Assembly (NCBI GenBank): GCA_940671915.1
Contig: CALNVZ010003434.1
Location: 12,982,645-13,046,644, forward strand
DNA: 64,000 nucleotides
From: Paracentrotus lividus
Taxonomy: Eukaryota > Echinodermata > Echinoidea > Camarodonta > Echinidae
Reading direction: 5' to 3'
The translations under genes were made by a program, and so were the position numbers. The notes beneath the pieces were generated by a model. That model made no database searches, was not told the origin of the DNA, and saw nothing but the letters and a program-made list of their open reading frames with translations. Shown in pieces: positions 35,360-46,789 of this stretch (positions are counted from its first letter, which is position 1; the number at the start of each line of letters is the position of its first letter).

Positions 35360-35712
35360 AACTCCCATTCCTCTCATTTTTGTTTGGTGCAAATTACTCT
35401 TGACCCAACGGTCTGGTACTGACAATCAGTAGTCTTGGCCCTCTGGGTCCAATAATGTGGCACCAATCATCAAGAATTAAGGGGCACCATCCCCTCCCCC
35501 CCCCCCAAAAAAAAAAAAAAAAATTATAGGCCCACTAGTGTAGCGCGGATGAACTTCTTTTGTTTACTGGGGTGGGGGGGGGGGGGGGTGATGAGTAAAT
35601 CATCCCCCCCCCAGTAACACAAGAAATTAATGCGTGTCTACGCCCGTGCATAGCCCTCTCAAAACGGAATGGCGAGGACACCTTCTTTCATTTTTCTTTC
35701 TTTTTCTTTTTG

Positions 35713-35743
<31 letters not shown>

Positions 35744-36006
35744 CTTTTTTTTGTCTTGTTTTTGTTTTGTTTTGTTTTTGTTTTTGCTTTGTGTGTTTTT
35801 GTTTTGTGTTGTTGTTGTTTTTTGTTTGTTTGTTTGTTTTTTGTTTTTGTTTTGCTTCTGTTTGTTTTTGCTTTCAGGCTTTATTTTTTTCCCTCCAAAT
35901 TTAGGATCAAGGCCATGGAAGGTGCTAGATGTTCGAGTCCCCTCCCCGTCTTATCGTGGTCCCGACTATTGACTAGATAATACTTTACCCTAGCGGTTAC
36001 TGCGGC

Positions 36007-36031
36007 AGCCCGTACACGAAGTGTACGGGCT
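36007..36031. repeat. Perfect 11-bp hairpin flanked by direct repeats
   Basis: AGCCCGTACAC, loop GAA, GTGTACGGGCT. Direct repeats of TACCCTAGCGGTTAC lie at 35986-36000 and 36063-36077, and a tandem CTTCGTGGCAG pair at 36030-36051. About 480 bp upstream of the EMG1 start. Confidence 0.6.
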
Positions 36032-36511
36032 TCGTGGCAGCTTCGTGGCAGTGTCCCGGGGCTACCCTAGCGGTAACTATTTATTTACAAATCGAGCAAC
36101 AACAAAAAAAAAGAGGGGAAATGGAATTCGTCCTTGGTTCGATTTGTTTTTGCACAATTGCAAAAAAAATGTTTTGTACGGACAGACTACTAAACTGTTA
36201 GTACGACCGCGTAAGTTCTTACATTTTGAATTGCAGATAGTCTACATTCGTGATTTAAACTTTTGAGTTACAATATATTCGTGGCATTAGTGGTCTAAAA
36301 TCTTACTTAGATGCTCTTAAAAATACATATTTTCGTGACATACTTTGGAATTACAAACTGGTATTGTATTATAGCCACTGTTTATCTTTTTTTTAAATTT
36401 TTTTTCATTTTTTGTTTATAACTGTGTTTTGAAATATTGTCTTATTATGCAGACTAATCTCAATACAAAATTGTACCGGGCACGTTGTTGTAAATTCATT
36501 CATTCAGCAGC

Positions 36512-36649
36512 ATGGCATCGCGAAAACACGACGGAAATGATGATGAAGGCGCACGAAAGAAACAGAAAATCATTAAAACAATCCATGACAAGAAACAAAA
36601 GAAGCGCCTCATTGTAGTTCTGGAAAAGGCTTCATTGGAAACTATCAAG
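36512..36649 (+). CDS. EMG1: EMG1 exon 1
   Basis: 46 codons from the ATG in CAGCATGGCATCG to donor GTATGT. A basic N-terminus leads into [14 protein letters not shown], the first SPOUT strand. Confidence 0.95.
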
Positions 36650-39600
36650 GTATGTATTTTTGTCTAATTGTGTCATGAAATGTGTAGACACAATATCAGT
36701 CTATTGTGTGTGTGCCCACATATTCAAAACAATGTCAGTTAGACCCATTTGACGTAATGTTAAAGGGGAATCCAACCCAAGGAGAGAATCAACCTTACAG
36801 GAAAGAGGAAAATGAGAGGAGCAATATAAAAAAAGTTTCATCAAAATCGGTTATAAAATAAGAGAGTTATGGAAGTTTGAAAAGTCTAGTTGTTCCTTCT
36901 ATGGGGATCCTCAAATTGGCATCATCGCACGGAGAAAAGTTCCTCCATAATTTAGTAATTTATGCATGACGCTCGAATGATCACGAATTAGCATATGAAA
37001 TACACTACCATTGTGCCTTCCAATGAACAATAGTCACGATAAAATTTAGAATTGTCATTTATTTTTTTGGTAAGTCCTCATTTCTTTATGCGTTTTGAAA
37101 TATTGGGCGTACGTCCAACAGTGGATTCGTTGAAGTTCCTTTTTTATTTTTCTCTTCTTTATTCTAAAAAATATTGAAAGAGTGGGTCTACGCCCAACCG
37201 TTTTTGAAGTCGCGTCTTGCAGTTTTTCTTGCAAAATGGTCTCCGTTTTGGTAATGATTGACAGCGCGCACGACAAAGGGGTCTATTATCGGGAACAGCT
37301 GAATCGCGTTGTTCAGTTACAGTCAACGCACTTCAGTCATCGCAACCGGGAGGCGGAGCTCCTCGCGATAGCTACCAGTAGCTAATCAGAGCGCCCAACA
37401 ATCAAAATGCATTGTTCTCTATTTCTGTAAAAGCGGAATGGTAGACTTTTTTCCGTGCATCGGCTTCAAAATGGCCGATCTTATGGACAACTCTCCATTC
37501 ATTTTGTACACAAATTTTCAGATTTTCCCCATGTTCTTTCAAAGTATGTCTTCTTTACTTCTGAGCTCAAAATATGTGATGGGAAAATATATTTTACACA
37601 ACATATGTTGAGCTCAGAAGGAGGTAAGATATATTTCGAAAAAAAAATGGGGAAAATCTGAAAATTTGTGTACAAAATGAATGGAGAATTGTCCATAAGA
37701 TCGGCCATTTTGAAGCCGATGATGCCAATTTGAGGATCCCCATAGACGGAACAACTAGACTCTTCAAACTTCCATAACTCTCTTATTTTATAACCGATTT
37801 TGATGAAACTTTTTTTAGATTGCTCATCTCATTTTCCTCTTTCCTGTAAGGTTGATTCTCTCCTTGGGTTGGATTCCCCTTTAACTTTTAAATTCCGCAG
37901 AATTAATGAGATAGATTGTAGTTCTAAGTAATTAAACTTGGTTAAGTTGTTGTGGTATAGAAGATAATGTTCGAATCCTTGAACTGTCAAAGCCTCTAAT
38001 TTTAATAGTTTAGAAGTTGATAATGATTTCAGATTTGTTTGTCGTTGACGTTTCTTTGCCCGTGGAATTATCATCAAATTCACTTCAATAAATTGTAGTA
38101 GGCCTAGGCCTAGTAGATCTAAATCTACACAGATCTCTCGTTTCAGTGACAGAGCTTTAGTTCTTTGTAGGCATATTGTTTTTAATTTGGTTTGTGCTGA
38201 TAATTATCTGATTATCCAGAATCTACATTTTTTAATCATGTTAATTTCACGCAGAAAATTTGCAATCAAAGATTTATGAAAATGAAATAGACCTACAATT
38301 TCTTGACAACACCAGTTATTGAATAATTAGTTATTGTCATTTTTTCCTAAAAACTGTCTCATGATCTTTTCTGTAGACATCAAAGGGCTATGAATTGATG
38401 AACTGTGATCATCACAAGCACTTGATGAAAAAGCATAAGAGGGAACCGTCGGACTGCAGGCCGGACATTACACATCAGGTAAAATCTCCACTCTCTCACC
38501 CACACAATCTCGGTGTGCCCTTTTCACTCTTTTTACTTACTCTCTCTGTCTCCTTCACACTATATCTTGCTATCTCATTCTGTCAAACTTGCGAAAGTCA
38601 AATCTGTTGGGATTGAAGAAATAGCTTTGACGTGAAAAAAATTTAACATAAGAAGGGTTCAAAGCAATGAAGTATGACGAGAAGACTGAGGCAATTATTT
38701 GACTTATGCGAATTTGACTTGGAAAGTTTGACTGTAATATCTATTCTTTCCTGGCTCAATTTCTCTCTCATTATTTTTTTTCTCTGCCCCACTCTTATCT
38801 TTCCTCTCTGTATCTATCACTCATACTCTTTTGTTTGACTAACAATTTTTTTTTTCCATCACCCCCTGTCTTCTCTCTCTCTATCTGCCTTTTTCTGTGT
38901 CTCAATCTTTTCTGGCCTTCTATCTTTCTCCATATCTCTTGCTGTGCCGTCTTTGTCTCTCTCCCTCTGTCTCTGTCACCTCATCTCTCTACTTACTTTC
39001 ATGCATATTATGTACCCCCTTCTCTCTGTCTCTTTCTCTGATACTCTCTAATCTCTCCATCTCTCTTATGCTCCATTGTCTCCTTTTCTCTTTCAGTGTT
39101 TGTTGATGCTGTTTGACAGTCCTCTCAACCGAGCCGGTCTCCTTCAAGTCTTCATCCACACACAACGCAACGTTCTCATTCAGATCAGTCCTCAAACCAG
39201 GATCCCAAGAACCTTTGATAGATTCTGCGGCTTGATGGGTAAGACTGCCCCCCCCCAAAAAAAAAAAACGTGTTTCAGTCAAAATTAAACTAATATTTAA
39301 CTCTACTTATTGACGACTTCCTTCGACTTGCAGAACATTCAATGGACTGCCAAGTTTCTTCAAGTCACAGTCCATTGACAATACGGACGAAGTGCATTTT
39401 AATCCACTGTATCTGATGTAAGAGATTTATGTTTGAAAGTGATTGTTGTTGTTGTCATTTGTATAAATATTCATTGAATGAATATTTACGCCATCTCAGT
39501 TTTTTTGTTTTTTTGAAAACCAACAAATTTAGTTCCGTTGTCCTTGTTTGAACAGACAAAAAGTATTTACATACATACATATGTTATGTTCACCTGTGAT

Positions 39601-40511
39601 AACAAGCATCAACCTTACACAAAAACAACAAAATATACTGTTTTTTTTTACCACACGCAGTTAACCCAAAAGGGATATAAACTCCAATCCTGCAGTGAGG
39701 AGACTAGGATATAGATATCTTTTATCTGTGCTTATTAGAACAGGAGTAGACTGTACTTATAACCTGCTAAAAAAATTGTACTTCCAAACCTTCCCCTGTG
39801 AAATCAAAGGGTGTATCACTCACTTTGAGTCAAGAGATAAGCAAATTTCATGCCAAGAATTTTGGGTTTATTGATCTTTTTACCCTTCTTGCAGTCCAAC
39901 TGCTTCACAAGTTGAGCATCCATGCTGCAGACGGCCCTCAAAAACTTCTCAAGGTCATCAAGAACCCAATCACTGATCACCTCCCTGTAGGCTGCCGCAA
40001 ACTCTGTATGTCTTACAGCGCTGAGAAGTGCGTCAACCCCAGAGAGCTAGCAGAGTCGGAGGAGCCTGTTGTCATAGTGATTGGTGCAATGGCTCATGGA
40101 AAGGTATGGTAATCCTCTTCTTTTTTTTTTACCTATCAAATATCTGATTTAAATAAATGACTGCGAAGAGTGTTGTGAAACTTAATGTTGTATCCATTTC
40201 AAATCATATTAAAATTTAGGGATACCATGGTAGCTTTAGCTCAGTTATCAATTGTGATTAACTCTCATTTATGGTGTGAAAGGACAACGTTAGCTTGTAA
40301 TTTTGTTGTTGTTCCAACAATAAAAGCATTCATCATCTAAACACAATCTTTCTCCACCTCTCTCCCCTCCTCCCTCCCCCAGGTGGAGCCTGACTACACA
40401 GAAGGAGACTTGGCCGTTAGTCAATACCCGTTATCTGCTGCCCTCACATGTGCAAAGATCTGTTCAGGTTTTGAGGAATCATGGGACGTTGAAAGTTTAG
40501 CGAACACGTAG
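36512..40511 (+). CDS. EMG1: EMG1/NEP1, 18S rRNA (pseudouridine-N1)-methyltransferase
   Basis: Five exons (36512-36649, 38377-38478, 39097-39238, 39895-40103, 40383-40511) join in phase to 239 codons plus stop; human EMG1 is 244 aa. The protein is a SPOUT-class enzyme that methylates a pseudouridine of 18S rRNA and is needed for 40S subunit assembly in the nucleolus. Conserved blocks: [17 protein letters not shown] (30-46), RPDITHQ (74-80), [17 protein letters not shown] (87-103), [15 protein letters not shown] (113-127), [14 protein letters not shown] (139-152), and the C-terminal [12 protein letters not shown] (211-222) of the SAM-binding knot. The N-terminus is short, charged and variable, as usual. 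The last residues (SLANT) differ from the vertebrate end. A candidate AATAAA lies at 41333-41338. Confidence 0.97.
36764..37880. mobile_element. TTAA-flanked TIR element in EMG1 intron 1
   Basis: 1117 bp with about 160-bp terminal inverted repeats starting AGGGGAATCCAACCCAAGGA, flanked by TTAA at 36760-36763 and 37881-37884. TTAA targets point to the piggyBac or Kolobok groups. No transposase frame. A second, shorter palindrome sits inside (37459-37720). Confidence 0.82.
37459..37720. repeat. 262-bp palindrome nested in the TTAA element
   Basis: Arms of about 110 bp: ATCGGCTTCAAAATGGCCGA at the left, its inverse at the right, both continuing through TTTGTACACAAATTTTCAGA. The centre contains ATATATTTTACACAACATAT. 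It would fold into a long hairpin in EMG1 pre-mRNA. Confidence 0.78.
38377..38478 (+). CDS. EMG1: EMG1 exon 2
   Basis: Acceptor TTTTCTGTAG, donor GTAAAATC. Encodes [20 protein letters not shown] through RPDITHQ, matching the vertebrate YELLNCDKHK..RPDITHQ segment. Confidence 0.95.
39097..39238 (+). CDS. EMG1: EMG1 exon 3
   Basis: Acceptor CTCTTTCAG, donor GTAAGACTG, phase 1 out. Encodes [20 protein letters not shown] to [13 protein letters not shown], the most conserved part of the enzyme. The preceding 500 bp are CT-rich. Confidence 0.97.
39895..40103 (+). CDS. EMG1: EMG1 exon 4
   Basis: Acceptor CTTCTTGCAG, donor GTATGG. Encodes (V)[19 protein letters not shown] through [12 protein letters not shown]. 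Confidence 0.97.
40383..40511 (+). CDS. EMG1: EMG1 exon 5 (terminal)
   Basis: Acceptor TCCCCCAG. Encodes [35 protein letters not shown] and a short divergent tail ending in TAG at 40509-40511. Confidence 0.96.
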   Translation: MEPDYTEGDLAVSQYPLSAALTCAKICSGFEESWDVESLANT

Positions 40512-40585
40512 AGCCTGCACAGATGTCAAACTTATAAGACTGTTCCTTCGTATGTAGTGTGGCTATTACATCATCATCATCCTTG

Positions 40586-40650
40586 TTTGCTGCCCCCATG
40601 TGCACAAACTTCTGCCCAGGGTTTGAGGAAGTGCTAGATATCAAAATTTA
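40586..40650 (+). pseudogene. Degenerate duplicate of the end of EMG1 exon 5
   Basis: About 75 bp after the EMG1 stop, sequence close to 40434-40499 returns (TGCTGCCC..ATGTGCA.A..TCTG..CAGG.TTTGAGGAA). Read in the matching frame it gives FAAPMCTNFCPGFEEVLDIK against [20 protein letters not shown], then a stop. Most likely a tandem duplication decaying in the 3' UTR; a lost alternative terminal exon is possible. Confidence 0.6.
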
Positions 40651-43600
40651 CCTGGGAGCTTAATAGAGCATTATCAGGACAACATTCCCCTGGACAATTA
40701 CCCCTAGGACAACCCACCTCCAGAAATAGGTGTTGCATCAGGGGGTAGATTTTTGGTGGGGGTAGCTATCTGGGGGCAATTGTGTAGTGTCCAAGAACTT
40801 TAATACAGTCCACTCCCATAGCACAGATTATTTTTTTAATTGTTGTAACAGGGCAAAAAGATTTAACAGTCATATGAACCATAAAGTCAGTGGTTTCAGT
40901 ATTTAAGGATAAAAGTGTATTAGGTAAATGGCTTGGTCCATAGCACCTTGTAGCAATGAGACTTGACTATACCTCAATACAATACAATATCACTGTGAAG
41001 CTGAAAATATCTTATTCGAAGGACCCATTCTAAAAAGTGTTGATTCTGCTGTGACATGACCATGTTCTACTAAGAGTTTTAAGAAATTTTTGCTGAAAAA
41101 TTGCTTTAAAAAATTCAAATCTAAGTTTACTTTTTTTTCTCTTCTCAAAGATTTGAAATAGGACAAGACAGGCCCTTATTTGATCTCAGTGGACTTTGGT
41201 TGTATCTTCATGTACATCTTGAACCGACACAAATTGACAATATTTTTTTTCTCAAACAGCTAGTACATAATGTGTACCTATTAAGATATCAATGCTGTTT
41301 TTTATATTATTTTTTGACTGATCAGGGATTCAAATAAAACACAACCAATTTTAAAGCATGGGAGGGGGATGGGGGTTCACAAAGATTTACATATAACTTT
41401 TAAAGTCGCACTCAAATTTCAAGAGCATTTACAGATTTCTCAATAACGTGCATCACCACACGAAGCTAGAAATTTAAGTGTGACTTTAAATCATGCACAA
41501 CTCTTTCTGAAACGCCTCCCAGTATTGGTAATTTTGTCCATGATGCCTGAAACTTAAATACACCATTGAGGAAAATCGTAGGCTGTAACATAAACAATTG
41601 TTATTACTTACGATATATCGCAATTGAAATCCCCTATCACTTATGTGCACAATTGCAACTGATACTAATTGCTCCTGAGAGTAGTTGCTAATCAAGTTGC
41701 GATCAATCGCAAAGCTTTATGTTACTGGCCCTACCAGAATTTTTTGTTCTCAAACAAATTAAAATTGTCTGTAGCTGGGTAAAACTTCAAATTTCTATTT
41801 TCTGGAATTACTTTTCAATCATGTTATGAATGAAACCCTCTCAGAACAATTGAAAATGAACAGGGGCTATGTTGTAGTAGTAGGGTAAAATTGCTGCAGT
41901 TTCCCATTTATGTTTTTCATTCATCTGTAGAACAATTCTGAATGTTATTAAAAAAGCAGCTATTAAATAATGGCAAAACATTTTATATACAACGATGTTC
42001 ATTGTGAAGTGCTTGTTCATTTGTCTAATGGTCGATGAACTTAATTGTTAATGAATTATTGGCCATCATTCATATATAAATGTAAAGATAGTCCCAGGCG
42101 CTAGGCCTAGTATGTTATGTATCGACTTTATCGAGTGCCATGATCGTCTTATCAAGGTGGACCTAAATTAGACAAAAATTGTAATGAATTATAATAAAAC
42201 TGTTTCATATTAGGCACTATATAAATAGCAAAATATTATACATGTAAATATTATTAAATAGCAAACTGGTAAAAAAAAAATAGTACTCTCATCCAATATT
42301 ACAAATGAAATTAAATATCAAGGCTTCATAGACCATCCAATATAGGGATAGGCATATATAAATTTTTATTGCAATACATCAGAAACTCCATAAACTCATC
42401 ATTATATAAATGATTCATATTATAAATTCATATTATGACTGACGTCGCCATAAAAACTAAAAACAACAACATGAACAATACATACATTCACAGTTACTGT
42501 AAGTATGGTCTGTACAGGTTTAACTTTACACTTTCAAATACTTCCTAATATGAGTTTATTACCTTCAACCCTGCGTAAGTCAAATCTGTTAGAACTGAAG
42601 ATATACCTTTGACTTAGAAAAAAATTGACTACAAAGACAAAATAAATTGAAAAAACCTTTGATGACTTAGATGACTATTACTCATGCGAGTTCAACTAAG
42701 GCAATGTTGATTGTATTATTATTTTGAATGACTTATTTACCAGAGGTAGAGATATATACTTGCATATTTCATTTTTTTTTTCAATTTTGGTCACATTTTT
42801 TGATGTCTCATGCATAGCTATAAATTATTGCTCACCCATTATTTGTGAAGGCCAGAAGGGCGTAATTTGTGAAATTTAACATCCTTATAGTTTAAACAGA
42901 CAAAATGTTGCATATCAAAAAGATGTATTATATTCAGGATTTTTCTTGATTGCAAATCCTGTCACTTTTCTGTTAAAAGCCTTTTTTCAAATAGGATATT
43001 AAAATGAACACAGTCCAAATATTCACAAGGCATTAAAGAGGTAGCATAACTTTTTGTATAACATCTTCAGGCTAATTGAGTATCACCAACAGGTATCCCT
43101 GTATATCATGTTTTTTGCATAATTTAACCCTGTTCTGGCAAAGGAATGTACATTATAGTGGTAATGCCTGCATAGGAAATCAAAAGCGACAAATCAACTT
43201 TGGCAAATACATCCAAAAACAGCCGTCATACATCTTTCAATGTAGCCAAACAAACAAATGTGATTGAATTAAAATTACTAAGAAATGCATGGTTACAAAA
43301 ATTAAAATAATATGTAAATAATATGCCAATTAATGACATATATATGTCCAAAATCATTTGTAACTAAAAATATAAGTTTCATAGTAATGATTGCATATCA
43401 ATAGTGCATAGAAATAATGCTGAGATGCAGTAAATGATTAAAATGATATATCTATATCTGAAATCCATAAAAAGAAATTAAAATCTACACAATAACATTA
43501 ACTTTTCAAAGACAATATCACACACAATTTTGTAAGACAGTACAATATAGAGAGCTGCAGATTGAGATGGGTTAAAATATAGAATTACAGAATAGAATAT

Positions 43601-44090
43601 ATCAAAGATTCAAGAATGGTTTTTATTCATTCATGAAGATTACATCACCTTCTGAGATAACACTATTGCATGCATTACACTACAGAAATATTATTTCAGC
43701 TCCACTTCCGACTTTCATGAATTGCCTCATTGCTTACTATTAATTTGCAATCTGGTGATCAGTTGAGGATCAAAATCCCCTTAAAGTGGAATATTAAAGA
43801 AGAGGCCAATCTTGTTGAATTTAATTGCATTATCAAGTTTAGTTCATGAGAAACAGAACACCGTTTAGTTGATCCCTTTAGCATATTGCGTTCACGAGAA
43901 ATGCTGCTTTGAACATTGTATATACAATCGGGTTCAATTGGATGATCCGTGGATATCTTTAAGGGCTATTTGATGACGTCATAAGTGTGAGGATCAAACC
44001 CGGAAGTAATGCATGAAGCATATCTATTACTGTATCTATAATGCATTATAGAAAGATAAAACAATCGAGACAGAACAATAAATACCATTA
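40651..44090. other. EMG1 3' flank and intergenic DNA
   Basis: AT-rich sequence with a candidate EMG1 poly(A) signal AATAAA at 41333-41338. I see no gene, TIR element or tandem array in the remainder. Confidence 0.55.
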
Positions 44091-44149
44091 GGAATAAAGA
44101 GAAATCAATGAATAAAAAAATAGAAACAACAAATAATTATGTTTAGGAA

Positions 44150-44735
44150 AATAGAGAAACAATAAATAACATAAAGAAAAACAATGAATAACGTAAGGAA
44201 AGAGAGAAAAACAATGAATAACATAAGGAAAGAGAGAAAAACAATGAATAACATAAGGAAAGAGATAAAAACAATGAATAACATAAGGAAAGCGGAAAAA
44301 ACAATGAATAACATAAGGAAAGAGAGAAAAACAATGAATAACATAAGGAAAGCAAGAAAAACAATGAATAACATAAAGAAAGTGAGAAACACAATGAATG
44401 ACATAAGGAAAGAGAGAAAAATAATGAATAACATAAGGAAAGAGAGAAAAAACAATGAATAACATAAAGAAAGAGAGAAAAAACAACGAATAACATAAAG
44501 AAAGTTAAAAAAAACAATGAATAACATAAGGAAAGTGAGGAAAACAATGAATAACATAAGGAAAGATATTAAAAAAATGGATAACATAAGGGAATTGAGA
44601 AAAACAATGAATAACATGAGGAAAGTAGAAATATCAACACCATGGGTATGGAAGGAGATACAACGGATTATATCAGGAAATAGAGAAACAATAAATAACA
44701 TAACGAAAGTGAGGAAAACAATAAATGAAATAAGG
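44150..44735 (+). repeat. 30-bp minisatellite between EMG1 and TLCD3
   Basis: About 19 units of AATGAATAACATAAGGAAAG plus a variable AGAGAAAAAC. As 30 is a multiple of three, several frames stay open on both strands (MNNIRKERKT decapeptides on plus; Phe/Leu/Ser-rich repeats on minus). These frames are products of the repeat, not evidence of a gene. Units degrade toward the right end. Confidence 0.92.
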
Positions 44736-45845
44736 AAAGGAGCAAAAAGTAATGCATTACAATACATGTATAACACTTGTATACATAGTGCAGCATTCAA
44801 GCTGTGCAACTTTCCCTCACACTTATGACGTCATCAAGAACCCCTCCAAATTTTACTTGATGTTTAAGATTTCAGGGAGGGGACAGATAATGTCCTCTAA
44901 CTCCACTTCAGGTTGTCCGTTTTTCACGAAATAAAAAGCGAGTTGTTCTACACACCCCACTGATTCGTTTCGTACATGATGATAAGTTACCAGTCCACTT
45001 TAACTGCTCCGCTATAAGGCACTATTGAACAGGAATGTGAAATATACCCAGTTTTAGCAAAATCCCAAAAATATTAAAATGTGAAGAAAGGACCAATGCA
45101 AACGAACCCTACACATTAAATCTGGACCACCTGTCAAAAAGAGGTCACGGGTACTTCTACCTAAGTTGTGTTGAGGTAGTTCTGACATAGCGACAATTAT
45201 ACAAGCCTACAACTGGTCCATCACATGAATTATTTTAAAAGAATACTGTTACAGATTGAAAATTCTGCCTAAAGAACCAAATAAATTTTGTTTACAGATA
45301 ATAACCAAGTCTGGTAATTTTATTGAAATGAATTTTTAACTTCTCATTTGTTGAAGTTTCCACATTTTGAGGGGGAAAAAGATATAGCAGCTTAAAATTT
45401 TTTCTAATTTTGCTTTAAAAATTATCAATAGAATACATTTTTCCAAATGATTTTTATAACTTAGCAAAACCTTAACACCAAAATTTGTAGATACAGTTGT
45501 ACTAGAATATTTATTTCTACTGTAAGTAGAATTTGAATTTTGATGCACTTACAGCAGATTTAAAACTCGACAATGAAACAATATTACATCTAGACAAGGC
45601 CAAGCCGAGTATGAGACATGAAGCAATCTACGTACATTCAAAATCTTTTAATGACACTTAAAACATTATAAAGTAACTATGAGAAATATAATGTTTGATA
45701 ATTACATTCCAGAAACATATATTTCAGTTGAAAATTTCTGGTTCTGTGTCTCAGAAAATATAATAGAATCATAAATACTCTTATGCAGCAAGTTATAGCT
45801 GTGTAAATCATAGGGTGGGTTGATAAATAACAACAAAGAACCAAA

Positions 45846-46048
45846 TACTGTATAAGCCATTATTTTCACGTACAGATATTTCCGCGATTTTGGACTAGTC
45901 GGGGAAATTCGCGAGAGCAAAATTTCGCGATTTTGGTGATGATTTCATTACTATAAATAGCCTTGTATTGAAGTGGAAATTTTCACAATGACTGACTCGC
46001 GAAATTCGCGAAAATAAAGTCACCGCGAAAATAACCACTTATACAGTA
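45846..46048. mobile_element. 203-bp MITE with TACTGTATAAG ends
   Basis: Inverted ends TACTGTATAAG / CTTATACAGTA, continuing as imperfectly paired TTATTTTC.CG. The interior is rich in TTCGCGA words. Non-coding, about 400 bp downstream of the TLCD3 stop. Confidence 0.72.
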
Positions 46049-46447
46049 GATGTTTTAAATCCTCCATGGATAAATCTACAATGTCTCCCTCTCTAGACAT
46101 TACAAGGAGCAATTATAAATTTACCTTTTTTGGTTTAATGTATAACAGGAATATAAAAACAATATTTCCATTATAGAGCTACGTACTATTCAATTATTGC
46201 AAGTGATAATAAATGCTTATTAGTGAAATCAGTATAACTTCTTGCTTCCCAAGCAATAAAAATCAAATAGTGCTTTATCTCCCTTCCTTACGAAGTGGCA
46301 GCATTGTATTCTTGCATATTTTATGCATATTTCAATTTTTTTTTTTTTATTTCCTGGATATTTCCTCAGTCATAATTTCTTGGATTGAATTTTGTAAACT
46401 GATTTTTTTTTTTTCAAGAAAATAAAATAATACCTTTGAAATCAGAT

Positions 46448-46789
46448 TTAATCAGCTTTATCAATATCTGGTGATAACAAGGTTGAGGCATGATTGTTTT
46501 CTTGCATAATAATTCCCTTCCTGTTTGGTGGGCTTGAATCCATGACCTTCCTTTGGCGACGCACTGCATTAAAAAAGGTGACAAACCACATGACCTGCAT
46601 AGATAAAATGGCTGCGCAACCAACGTGACATACCACCCTCATCGACGAGACTGTATCATAGAAGGAGAGCTGCTTGTTGTGGCTGTACGCCCAGTACATG
46701 AATGGAAAAAGTAAGATTCGACAGACAAAGAAGGCAACTAGGACGGCAGTATTGTTGAGCCTGAAGAAAAGCGTGTTACCAAGCTCCAG
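46448..46789 (-). CDS. TLCD3 (FAM57): TLCD3 exon 5 (terminal)
   Basis: Acceptor TACTTTAG. Encodes LELGNTLFFRLNNTAVLVAF, then CRILLFPFMYWAYSHNKQLS, a last membrane segment and a hydrophilic tail ending SPDIDKAD before TAA. Confidence 0.94.
   Translation of the reverse strand: MELGNTLFFRLNNTAVLVAFFVCRILLFPFMYWAYSHNKQLSFYDTVSSMRVVCHVGCAAILSMQVMWFVTFFNAVRRQRKVMDSSPPNRKGIIMQENNHASTLLSPDIDKAD

Noticed and set aside
35634..35980. Phe/Cys-rich frames of about 64-112 codons
   Set aside because: Overlapping frames through a TTTTG-rich tract; all plus frames are similarly open.
44105..44735. CRISPR-like array of regular repeats
   Set aside because: Contiguous 30-bp tandem units without unique spacers, in a eukaryotic genome.
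44105..44809. 234-codon minus-strand Phe/Leu-rich 'membrane protein'
   Set aside because: Entirely a reading of the 30-bp minisatellite, with equal openness in other frames.
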